From NCBI GenBank assembly GCA_002713555.1, contig PATG01000030.1, positions 58,359 through 68,251 on the forward strand: 9,893 bases of DNA, written 5' to 3'. Positions 1 through 6,227 of the stretch are shown here, in pieces. Made by a program: the position numbers and the translations under genes. The stretch's first letter is position 1. The number at the start of each line of letters is the position of its first letter. The notes beneath the pieces were generated by a model that saw only the letters and a list, made by a program, of their open reading frames with translations, was not told the DNA's origin and searched no databases. Origin of the DNA: Planctomycetaceae bacterium (lineage in GTDB: Bacteria; Planctomycetota; Planctomycetia; Pirellulales; Lacipirellulaceae).

Positions 1-66
1 GAATGCAAACTCAAGCATGATACGGACTTGCTGCCGATCTGCCTACTCATTTACTCAGAACTTTCG

Positions 67-71
67 AGGAG
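67..71 (+). promoter_or_regulatory. Ribosome binding site deciding the start of the GH127-like gene
   Basis: AGGAG lies 10 bases before the ATG at 82. It supports that start over the in-frame TTG at 28 and over the in-frame ATG at 136, which lacks a well-placed site although it would also leave a usable lipoprotein signal. Confidence 0.6.
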
Positions 72-81
72 AATTACAATC

Positions 82-1986
82 ATGGGGTGGCGAATTCTAA
101 CTTCTTTGCCAAAGGTCTTCACACATTCCCAAAACATGACCTGCGTGTTTGTGGTGGGCGTATTGCTTTCACTAGGTTGTGGACCTACTGCGGAAGTTAC
201 TGGTGAAAATATTCCCGACACCTTGAACCTTGCAAAGCATGCCACATTTGCTTTGAACGCACTCAATGGCACCACCGACGAGCGCGGGGAATTCATGTTC
301 AAGTGCTCGATCGTGCCGCCCTCACTCAAACACGATGCGTTTAGCTTTTCGGCCTGCGGTCCCAAGTATATTGAAGCGATGGCCATGAATAGCCTGATGT
401 CAGGGATCGATTTAGATGCATCCGGTAGCCGCCGACCGGTGAACTATTTGATTTCGTGCCTGGGCGACGATGGTTTGTTCTATTGCAAGATCGGCCCCGA
501 TCGGCCATGGGATACGGCCAGCCCCGAAGATTGGGCCAACATCTATGGCCAGGGGCGCATGCTGCGGGCCATGTTGGCCGTGTATCAGCTGGAGGATGAT
601 TCCCTCTGGGTCACACGGATGGAAAAGCTGGTTGCCAAGCTCAAAGAAATTGCCATTCGCAAAACAGATTCGGCAACGGGCGAAACCTATGCCTACTATC
701 CCACCACACCCGGCTATGGTGATATCTTCAGTTATCCTAAAAGCGGCTGGAAAATTACCGAACTGCAAACCAAAGCCGATGCCTCCAATATCGGCAAAAG
801 TATTGCGGACTTTCCCGATCACACCTTTGGCATCCCACTTTATTTGGGAGGCGTCGTCGAACCGCTCACCCGCTACGCCACCATGTTCGACGATCGCGAA
901 GCGCTAGAACTGGCCGGCCAATTGGTGCGGTTCGTGATGAAAAAAGAATCTTCCTGGATGCCAGACGGCCATGCCCAGGGAGTAATCCCTGAACAAAACG
1001 GACAGTTCTATGGTCACTTCCATGGGCATACCTTGGCACTCCGAGGAATTCTGGAATACGGCATTGCTACCAACGATGCCAAGCTGAAGAATTTCGCGAG
1101 GGCCGGTTATGAGTACGCGCGAATCTTCGGTATCTCACGACTGGGTTGGTTCCAAGAATACACGGGCAAACACTCACATGAAACGTGCGGTCTGGTGAAC
1201 ATGATCGCCCTGGCGATCAAGCTCAGCCAATCAGGTGTGGGCGACTATTGGGAAGACGTGGATTGCTATGTACGAAATCATCTTACCGAATCGCACTTTA
1301 TCGACATGGATGGTTTCTTGCGTGCTAACAAGGATCGTGAGTTGACCGACGACGAAAAAGCGATCTTAAAGCGTTTGGTGGGCACCTTCGCCGGCTGGGG
1401 CACGCCCGTGCGATTCGACGACTCGCGGATCATGAACTGCTGCACGGCCAACGGTTCGCAAGCACTGTATTATGTGTGGGACAGCATTCTGCAGCATGAC
1501 GAGAGAAAAGTGACCGTGAACTTGCTGCTCAACCGCAGCTCCCCGTGGCTCGACGTCAAAAGCTCGCTACCGTACCAGGGTGAAGTGCGACTTAAAAACA
1601 AATCGGCACAGCGGGTTTCCGTGCGGATTCCCAATTTGGTCGACAAAGACGAGGTAAAGATTCAAGTCGACGGCCGAGACACCAAAGCCGATTGGCTGCA
1701 AAACTATCTTACCCTCGCGGGGCTTGGAGCGAGCAGTGAGATCGTGATTCGATTTCCCATGCGAACTTCGACCGAAACCTACTCGGTCGATAGCTACGAA
1801 TTTCGTGGTACAGAATACCTGGGCCGCTACGATTACAACATCACCTTCCGAGGCAACACGGCCATCCAGGTTGAACCCAGCGAACAAGAGGGGTTGGCTA
1901 CGTATCAGCGTTCACATTACCAGAACAGCGATGTTCCCACAGTTGAAATGTCAGATTACGTACCACCGAAGCGCATTGCTTGGTAA
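82..1986 (+). CDS. GH127/DUF1680-like glycosidase lipoprotein (beta-L-arabinofuranosidase fold)
   Basis: Predicted exported glycoside hydrolase of 634 residues. The start is the ATG at 82, which has AGGAG at 67-71; an in-frame TTG at 28 has no such site. The N-terminus holds a basic stretch, a hydrophobic run and a lipobox ending in Cys33, so the protein is probably a lipoprotein. The middle resembles the alpha-helical barrel of GH127 (DUF1680): a GHFHGH stretch at 311-316, then HETCG (Glu367, Cys369), then NCCTANG (Cys453, Cys454). In the characterised GH127 beta-L-arabinofuranosidase, a Glu and three Cys bind zinc and the first Cys of the pair is the nucleophile; the same spacing pattern is seen here. 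A beta-rich C-terminal part (about 480-580) fits the family's sandwich domain. The acid/base Glu is less clear; Glu359 is my candidate, in a loop that appears short. The true substrate is unknown. Only 81 bp upstream is visible and no convincing promoter is seen there. Family assignment is fairly sure, specificity is not. Confidence 0.8.
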   Translation: MGWRILTSLPKVFTHSQNMTCVFVVGVLLSLGCGPTAEVTGENIPDTLNLAKHATFALNALNGTTDERGEFMFKCSIVPPSLKHDAFSFSACGPKYIEAMAMNSLMSGIDLDASGSRRPVNYLISCLGDDGLFYCKIGPDRPWDTASPEDWANIYGQGRMLRAMLAVYQLEDDSLWVTRMEKLVAKLKEIAIRKTDSATGETYAYYPTTPGYGDIFSYPKSGWKITELQTKADASNIGKSIADFPDHTFGIPLYLGGVVEPLTRYATMFDDREALELAGQLVRFVMKKESSWMPDGHAQGVIPEQNGQFYGHFHGHTLALRGILEYGIATNDAKLKNFARAGYEYARIFGISRLGWFQEYTGKHSHETCGLVNMIALAIKLSQSGVGDYWEDVDCYVRNHLTESHFIDMDGFLRANKDRELTDDEKAILKRLVGTFAGWGTPVRFDDSRIMNCCTANGSQALYYVWDSILQHDERKVTVNLLLNRSSPWLDVKSSLPYQGEVRLKNKSAQRVSVRIPNLVDKDEVKIQVDGRDTKADWLQNYLTLAGLGASSEIVIRFPMRTSTETYSVDSYEFRGTEYLGRYDYNITFRGNTAIQVEPSEQEGLATYQRSHYQNSDVPTVEMSDYVPPKRIAW

Positions 1987-1989
1987 TAG

Positions 1990-2166
1990 TTAGGCCACAG
2001 ATGGCCCAGCGCGGCCAAAGGCCGCTTCGGTGGCATAGCTACCGATATAGACCGAGTCGAAACCGGCTCTCTCAACCAAGCGCGCCGAAAAGCCATCAAT
2101 GGCACCAATGGAAGTGACCGTTTTGCCATTGTTGATCATTTTTCTTAACTGAGCTGCCGGTTTCAT
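1990..2166 (-). pseudogene. Truncated isocitrate lyase/PEP mutase family gene (N-terminal remnant)
   Basis: A 58-codon frame starts with ATG at 2166 and stops with TAA at 1990-1992. Its product contains GAIDGFSARLVERAGFDSVY followed by IGSYATEAAFG. This matches the opening of the isocitrate lyase/phosphoenolpyruvate mutase superfamily (pattern G-A-x-D-x-x-S-A-R-L-x-E-x-A-G-F-D-x-x-Y), the first strand and helix of the TIM barrel. Intact members have roughly 250-300 residues and need metal-binding acidic residues further on, all missing here. After the Gly-Arg at residues 51-52 the resemblance fades and the frame ends 3 bp from the stop of the convergent glycosidase gene, so the remaining 200 or more codons are gone. 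It follows the VOC gene by 25 bp on the same strand and was probably its operon partner. Upstream there is only a weak GTGAGA-type binding site. It could be translated as a small peptide, but a decayed gene is more likely. Confidence 0.72.
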
Positions 2167-2191
2167 AGTGCGATTTTCTCACAAGACTTTG

Positions 2192-2596
2192 CTAAACCGT
2201 CGACCAGTCTTCGAGGACTTGCATTATTTCGGTACGGATACCATTAGGATCCACAAAGAAAGCAATCTTGCGACGACCCACCTGGGTTTCTATTTCTTGG
2301 GGTTCCATGAGAAACTCCAGACCTGCGTCGCGGATCATTTGCACGTGTTTTTCATGATCATCCACTTCGTAAACCACGTGCAAAAAACCGGGCGGTAGAT
2401 CCATGCCATGCTGTTCTTCGTAGGGAGCACGGTCAAAAATCAATAGCCGCGTATCCCCCAACCGTACGAAATTGTAATTGCAACCAAACACCTCACCGCT
2501 CAGACGAAGCTCGCCCCCGAGATGCTCAACATAGAACTGCGTGGTCTTGTCGAGGTCGGTTGCTTTGATGGCGTAGTTCCATAGGCCTACGATCAC
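2192..2596 (-). CDS. VOC (glyoxalase/bleomycin resistance fold) family protein
   Basis: A 134-residue cytoplasmic protein, the usual length for a single vicinal-oxygen-chelate unit made of two beta-alpha-beta-beta-beta modules. The first module begins at NYAIKATDLDKTTQFY (residues 7-22) and the second at GFLHVVYEVDDHEKHV (70-85). It closes with the typical FFVDPNGIRTEIMQ (113-126). Expected metal ligands in the second module are present as His73 and Glu123. The first-module position that is His in many members is Asn/Tyr here (Asn7-Tyr8), so classical glyoxalase I metal binding is doubtful. The start is GTG at 2596, with AAGGA just upstream overlapping the stop of the preceding gene. The gap to that gene is 9 bp, so the two are very probably co-transcribed. 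The substrate cannot be told from sequence; many such proteins act on small-molecule conjugates or catechols. Confidence 0.85.
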   Translation of the reverse strand: MIVGLWNYAIKATDLDKTTQFYVEHLGGELRLSGEVFGCNYNFVRLGDTRLLIFDRAPYEEQHGMDLPPGFLHVVYEVDDHEKHVQMIRDAGLEFLMEPQEIETQVGRRKIAFFVDPNGIRTEIMQVLEDWSTV

Positions 2597-2605
2597 GTTA
2601 GATCC

Positions 2606-3079
2606 TTACTCCGACTTGAGGTGAAATTCTTGGTAATTCTCTCCGTCAGTAGATATCTCGCAGGTCAGTTCGCTACGTTGATTGTAGCGTTTGGACAAAT
2701 ATTGTTCGCGAACCTCGAACTCCTCACCGGAATATTTATTCAATCGCTTTTTTCCTGTGCCACGATAGGCTTTGATTTCCACCCGAAAGCTACCTGCAAA
2801 AAGACCCTTAGCTGGTGCGATAGCAAACCGTCCATTTGAAATATCACCCCCACTTGCAGGGCCACCCGTTCCTCGAAGAGGATAAAGCTCGATAGTGCCT
2901 TCCGATAACGGGTTGCCGTCTAGGGTTACTGTTCCGCTCATCCCCAACCGGCCTGTGTCTGGCCCCCCACAACCTGAGAAACAAAAAAGTAATAGCAAAA
3001 CAGGCATACAGAGTGATGGCACCTGGTGCCTGCAAGGTTTGGCGGGCGTCTGCTCAGTTGCCAATAGGATAAGAGTCAT
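2606..3079 (-). CDS. Small transthyretin-like/carboxypeptidase-regulatory-like lipoprotein
   Basis: Predicted secreted lipoprotein of 157 residues from the ATG at 3079. A hydrophobic run with four leucines leads to FSGC, with Cys37 as the likely lipidated residue, followed by GGP. The mature part reads as a single Ig-like/transthyretin-type beta domain: GTVTLDGNPLSEGTIELYPL, then a glycine-rich loop, NGRFAIAP, and GSFRVEIKAYRGTGKKR. Such short one-domain lipoproteins are abundant in planctomycetes, and their function is generally unknown. The start is uncertain. The frame is open to a TTG at 3133, which has a well-spaced AGGGA upstream, and an internal ATG at 3007 gives a shorter signal without basic residues. 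I prefer 3079 because it keeps Lys, Arg and His before the hydrophobic core. It is the first visible gene of the minus-strand run that continues into the VOC gene 9 bp downstream. Confidence 0.7.
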   Translation of the reverse strand: MTLILLATEQTPAKPCRHQVPSLCMPVLLLLFCFSGCGGPDTGRLGMSGTVTLDGNPLSEGTIELYPLRGTGGPASGGDISNGRFAIAPAKGLFAGSFRVEIKAYRGTGKKRLNKYSGEEFEVREQYLSKRYNQRSELTCEISTDGENYQEFHLKSE

Positions 3080-3136
3080 TATTGTTGGATCATTCCTGGT
3101 CAAATCATCACCGAAATCGCACGCTTTTAACAATTA

Positions 3137-3165
3137 TTGTCCCTGTTCTAGCAGCTGGGTATACT
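3137..3165 (+). promoter_or_regulatory. Sigma-70-like promoter for the DUF1559 gene
   Basis: TTGTCC (3137-3142) and TATACT (3160-3165) are separated by 17 bp; they match the -35 and -10 consensus at 4 and 5 of 6 positions. The predicted transcript start is near 3172, giving a leader of about 50 bases before the ATG at 3224. An 11-bp palindrome, ACAATTATTGT, overlaps the left edge. Prediction only. Confidence 0.45.
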
Positions 3166-3223
3166 ACACGAGACGCGCGTAAAATACGAGGTTCAATCCA
3201 ACTCTTGGTAGACGATAGGAACA

Positions 3224-4255
3224 ATGGCTGCACGACGAGGCTTCACGCTAGTTGAACTCTTGGTGGTGATCGCCATCATCGGCGTACTCATTGCCCTACT
3301 GCTCCCGGCAGTGCAAGCGGCACGCGAAGCGGCACGCCGCGCACAGTGCACCAACAATCTCAAACAAATCGGCGTAGCACTACACAACTACCATTCGGCC
3401 CATGATCGCTTTCCTTATGGGGCAAATGCGGGCTCTGAGAATGGACCGTGTGATGCGCACGGATGCCCCGAATGGCCCTCATTTCACGACCATCTCTTAC
3501 CCTATTTGGAAGAGACGGTAATGTACAACTTGGGTCCCATCGATCGGCTCTGCGATCCTTGGCACACCAATCCCTCCACCTGTGGTGACTGCTTGCCCTG
3601 GCCCGAGGCCATGTTAGGCAAGATCGTTAGTGGGTTTCAGTGCCCTTCGGAAGGAAATTCGAAAGTCACCCAAGAGCACTTTGGTATAGAAATGGGTCTG
3701 ACGAACTACTTAGGCATTTTTTCGGGATTGCAGGAGGGAGACATCTTATACGACTTGTGTCAGAACGTGAATCAGATTTTCCCGGCAAACGATGAAACGA
3801 TGGAGCGCATCCTGAACTACCAGCGAGCCGCTTTTGGCATCAATCGGGGTGCCCAAGTTGGACAAATCGAAGATGGCTCCAGCAATACGATCATGGTCAC
3901 AGAGTACTTGCGCGGAGTTCCTGGAGACACACGTGGCTGGTATCGTACCAACCGCAGTGGCGCAAAATTCTTAGTGGTCCGCAATACTCCCAATTCCGCC
4001 CTCGATGATAATTTGGAAAACTGCACGGCTGACTACGACAGGCCCGAGGAAAACCTGCCTTGTATGGGAGGAGGGTTTTTACAAACACACCATGCCTCAG
4101 CCAGAAGCGCGCATCCCGGGGGAGTCAACGCCTTAGGCGCCGATGGCAATGTGCAGTTCTACGCAGACGATATCAACCTGACTGCCTGGCGGGCGCTGGG
4201 CTGGATGAACGATGGCTCGATCGACGGGAGTGGAATCTCCACCGAGAACCCCTGA
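3224..4255 (+). CDS. DUF1559 family pseudopilin-like protein with H-X9-DG motif
   Basis: A 343-residue member of the large planctomycete DUF1559 family. The N-terminus MAARRGFTLVELLVVIAIIG is a type IV pilin/type II secretion pseudopilin signal; prepilin peptidase would cut between Gly6 and Phe7, leaving Glu11 as the conserved fifth residue of the mature protein. The hydrophobic helix runs to PAVQAAREAARRAQ, followed by the family's CTNNLKQIGVALHNYH block. Near the C-terminus is the diagnostic H-X9-DG motif (His297, then Asp307-Gly308) in the context HPGGVNALGADGNVQFY. Cysteine pairs between about residues 70 and 150 may form disulfides. The start is fixed: TAG at 3209-3211 closes the frame upstream, and TAGGA lies just before the ATG, at a rather short spacing. 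Family members are thought to be envelope or extracellular proteins processed like pseudopilins; their exact job is unknown. No pilus assembly gene is nearby, so this is a stand-alone copy. Confidence 0.93.
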   Translation: MAARRGFTLVELLVVIAIIGVLIALLLPAVQAAREAARRAQCTNNLKQIGVALHNYHSAHDRFPYGANAGSENGPCDAHGCPEWPSFHDHLLPYLEETVMYNLGPIDRLCDPWHTNPSTCGDCLPWPEAMLGKIVSGFQCPSEGNSKVTQEHFGIEMGLTNYLGIFSGLQEGDILYDLCQNVNQIFPANDETMERILNYQRAAFGINRGAQVGQIEDGSSNTIMVTEYLRGVPGDTRGWYRTNRSGAKFLVVRNTPNSALDDNLENCTADYDRPEENLPCMGGGFLQTHHASARSAHPGGVNALGADGNVQFYADDINLTAWRALGWMNDGSIDGSGISTENP

Positions 4256-4416
4256 TTCAACAAAGGGGCATCGCTAGCTGTTTGGGCCAGACTTTTTCCT
4301 TCCCCCGGCAGACTACGTCGTGAGTTCAGGGGCAACGGCCTGTCGGACAGAATTTCTGCACTTTTCTATCACTCTTGATCGCTCAGGGAGAAAGGTGGGG
4401 CAGATTGGGGCAGAAA

Positions 4417-4438
4417 AATTGTCATTTTATTGACAATT
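4417..4438. promoter_or_regulatory. Perfect palindrome AATTGTCA-N6-TGACAATT, possible operator
   Basis: Two 8-bp arms (4417-4424 and 4431-4438) pair perfectly around TTTTAT. The right arm contains TTGACA, an exact -35 consensus. This is the arrangement expected for a dimeric regulator covering a promoter, though an RNA hairpin cannot be excluded. Confidence 0.45.
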
Positions 4439-4459
4439 AGACAGAGGCCCAGTTATTCT
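4430..4459 (+). promoter_or_regulatory. Candidate promoter for the PEP-CTERM pair
   Basis: TTGACA (4430-4435) is a perfect -35 box; TATTCT (4454-4459) matches the -10 consensus at 4 of 6 positions after 18 bp. It would give a leader of about 200 bases ahead of the ATG at 4669. Prediction only. Confidence 0.4.
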
Positions 4460-4471
4460 AAAGAAAGGTGA

Positions 4472-4506
4472 AATAGTCGCTAGAAACGGAATAGTCGCTA
4501 GAAACG
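4472..4506. repeat. Tandem repeat AATAGTCGCTAGAAACG x2
   Basis: Two exact 17-bp copies, 4472-4488 and 4490-4506, with an 18-bp period (one spacer base). They lie just downstream of the candidate promoter, inside the predicted leader of the PEP-CTERM pair. Each copy contains the short palindrome TAGTCGCTA. The role is unknown; duplicated protein-binding sites or simple slippage are both possible. Confidence 0.85.
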
Positions 4507-4527
4507 CTGGGTAAATCTCGTCATCTA

Positions 4528-4545
4528 GATCCCTCTTCAGGGATC
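4528..4545 (+). other. Hairpin GATCCCT-CTTC-AGGGATC in the leader
   Basis: A perfect 7-bp stem with a 4-base loop. The following bases, CTGTTTAAAAG, contain only a three-T run, so it is a poor intrinsic terminator; an attenuator-like or transcript-stabilising element is possible. Confidence 0.4.
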
Positions 4546-4668
4546 CTGTTTAAAAGAATTCTAGAGACACTCGCCTACTCATCATTGTCAAACCAGAGCA
4601 GTGCGTCGAGTCTGCACATAAGAGAGCTGTACTGCTTACAAAATTCATATACTGAGGGGGAAGTGTTA

Positions 4669-6171
4669 ATGAACGCCAACATGCGTTTACGTTTTTTTTC
4701 TTGTGCCACACTCTTGGTGGCCATGGCCGTTGGGCTTCTGATCACACAGCGTGCTGAGTCGCTAGACCGACTTTATATTACCTCGAACGATGGTAGCGAT
4801 GATCTCCTGCTTGCCTTGGATGGTCTCCCCATCGGAAATTCTGGTATTGGGCAAGCAGGCGATACCTATTTTGGAGATGCCGTCACGAACAATACCGGCT
4901 TGGGTCCCATTGATACGGGAGATAACGGAGAGATTCTGGTTGGTGGTGAATTCTTGCAGCTATACGATGCGGACTTGAACTTTGTCACACAAACGGGGCA
5001 GATTGCAGCTGGCGCCCCAGCGACGGCTGTCGAGATTGGTAGTCTGGGACCGGCTACGCACATCGTGGCGACTCACGATTTGCCAGCCGACGCGACGCAG
5101 ATGCTTTACTATGACAGCTCTCTTAATTTTCTGCACAACGCCAATATACCCAACTTTGGTACGGCAACTTCAGTCGAGTTCGGAAATCTCTCTGCCGCAA
5201 ATGCTGGTAATGAGATTGCAGTCTCGGGACACAACGAAACGTATACCATCGAGCCCGGTTTTGTCTGGATGGGCACCTTTGACGGCTCTACCACAGGTTT
5301 TTTAAATCAGTCTGTCCTCAACGCCAGTACGTCGGACTTGGCCTTCGGTAATTTATTTGGTGGAGCTACCGACGACTATGTGATTACGGGCGCACAACCC
5401 GATACGGGTGGTAGCCCGACTCCCCAGGGACAAGGGACGATGGCCTTTAGCGGTGGTTCAAGCGCCACCTTTGAATGGTCGAATGCCCTTGCGAATCCGC
5501 ATGGTACCCCACCTGCAGGCAAGACCTTACGCGCAGTCGTGACCGGAGATGTCTTCACTGGCGCTGTCGCTGACCCGGATGGTGGCAACGAGATCATTGC
5601 CGTAGGAAATGACATCATCCGCATTCTCAGCGACCAGGCAGTTGGCGGACCCTTTGGCTTTACACTACAAGAAATCCCGTTGAATAACGATGCCCTGGAT
5701 GTGGTTCTGGCCGATGTCCTCCACGACGATGGAGTCGATGAAATCGTGGTAATCACAGGGACTGGTTTGGTAATAGCTCTAGAGCACGCCGTTCAGGGTG
5801 ATACGACCACGAACTTCATTGCCGATCCGATGAACAATATTGGCGCAGCTTACGATACGGGGAGAACCCTCTTCGCAATTGAGGCCTTGGAGATCGTAAC
5901 TTCCACCGACAATGCTGATTTTGACGGAAGTGGGTTTGTCGATGGAAACGACTTCTTAATCTGGCAACGTAACTTCGGTCTGGGATTGATTCAGTCAGAA
6001 GGTGACGCGGATGGAGATATGGATGTAGACAACAATGATCTGATCATTTGGCAGAATCAATATGGAAGCCCACCGCTTAGCGCGGTGGCAGCAGCAGTGC
6101 CGGAACCTGCATCTCTGGCACTCCTGGCGCTGGTGGGGCTATTGTGTTGTAGTAGACGAAAAGTTTATTAA
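4669..6171 (+). CDS. PEP-CTERM secreted protein with beta-propeller-like repeats and dockerin-like module
   Basis: A 500-residue exported protein. The ATG at 4669 follows GAGGGGGA and opens a signal peptide with Arg6/Arg8 and a hydrophobic core, probably cut after Ser31. Residues about 32-410 contain repeated acidic blades of the form GNL/GDV...DEIVV (for example GGNEIIAVGNDIIRIL and DDGVDEIVVITGTGLVIALE), resembling FG-GAP/VCBS-type propeller repeats. Then come two EF-hand-like loops of a type I dockerin-like pair: DFDGSGFVDGNDF (417-429, ending in LIWQRNFG) and DADGDMDVDNND (446-457, ending in LIIWQNQYG); both keep the calcium-binding Asp/Asn spacing. The tail is a PEP-CTERM signal: VPEP at 477-480, a hydrophobic helix, and Arg-Arg-Lys near the end. 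Exosortase is known to process such tails at the cell envelope. The next gene encodes a paralog 56 bp downstream, and the two are probably co-transcribed. The ligand or binding partner is unknown. Confidence 0.88.
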   Translation: MNANMRLRFFSCATLLVAMAVGLLITQRAESLDRLYITSNDGSDDLLLALDGLPIGNSGIGQAGDTYFGDAVTNNTGLGPIDTGDNGEILVGGEFLQLYDADLNFVTQTGQIAAGAPATAVEIGSLGPATHIVATHDLPADATQMLYYDSSLNFLHNANIPNFGTATSVEFGNLSAANAGNEIAVSGHNETYTIEPGFVWMGTFDGSTTGFLNQSVLNASTSDLAFGNLFGGATDDYVITGAQPDTGGSPTPQGQGTMAFSGGSSATFEWSNALANPHGTPPAGKTLRAVVTGDVFTGAVADPDGGNEIIAVGNDIIRILSDQAVGGPFGFTLQEIPLNNDALDVVLADVLHDDGVDEIVVITGTGLVIALEHAVQGDTTTNFIADPMNNIGAAYDTGRTLFAIEALEIVTSTDNADFDGSGFVDGNDFLIWQRNFGLGLIQSEGDADGDMDVDNNDLIIWQNQYGSPPLSAVAAAVPEPASLALLALVGLLCCSRRKVY

Positions 6172-6214
6172 GATAGATTTGGAAGTACTAGAAATTTACT
6201 ATTCTAAGTTTTTT

Positions 6215-6221
6215 GGGAGGT
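6215..6221 (+). promoter_or_regulatory. Strong ribosome binding site of the second PEP-CTERM gene
   Basis: GGGAGGT lies 6 bases before the ATG at 6228. It settles the start there, rather than at the in-frame TTG at 6213, which overlaps the site itself. Its strength suggests the second gene is translated independently of the first. Confidence 0.75.
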
Positions 6222-6227
6222 AGTCTA

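Larger units (their letters stand above)
4256..4668. other. Gene-free leader region between DUF1559 gene and PEP-CTERM pair
   Basis: No credible gene is seen in this 413-bp stretch. It contains a doubled GGGGCAGA motif (4397-4414), a palindrome over a -35-like box (4417-4438), a tandem repeat (4472-4506) and a second hairpin (4528-4545). It ends with the GAGGGGGA ribosome binding site (4654-4661) of the next gene. A TTG at 4585 is in frame with that gene, but the added 28 residues are polar and would bury the signal peptide. No clear terminator follows the DUF1559 gene; only a weak CCCC/GGGG pairing lies just after its stop. Confidence 0.6.

Noticed and set aside
412..907. Long open frames on the other strand or another frame within the GH127-like gene
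   Set aside because: They have no binding sites or recognisable domains, and the overlapping frame carries clear family motifs.
2011..2025. GCGGCC-AAA-GGCCGC hairpin as a terminator for the convergent genes
   Set aside because: It has no T run on either side and falls within the coding remnant, where the bases are explained by Ala-Ala-Phe-Gly-Arg codons.
4256..4300. Terminator directly after the DUF1559 gene
   Set aside because: Only a 4-bp CCCC/GGGG pairing without a T run is present.
4472..4506. CRISPR-like repeats
   Set aside because: Only two 17-bp copies separated by one base; there is no spacer structure and no cas gene nearby.
4585..4668. Upstream TTG start extending the first PEP-CTERM protein by 28 residues
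   Set aside because: The extension is polar and would place the signal peptide internally; the ATG at 4669 has a purine-rich binding site.
5376..5756. Antisense open frame inside the first PEP-CTERM gene
   Set aside because: Low-complexity Ser/Thr/Pro product opposite a gene with a clear signal peptide, calcium loops and sorting tail.
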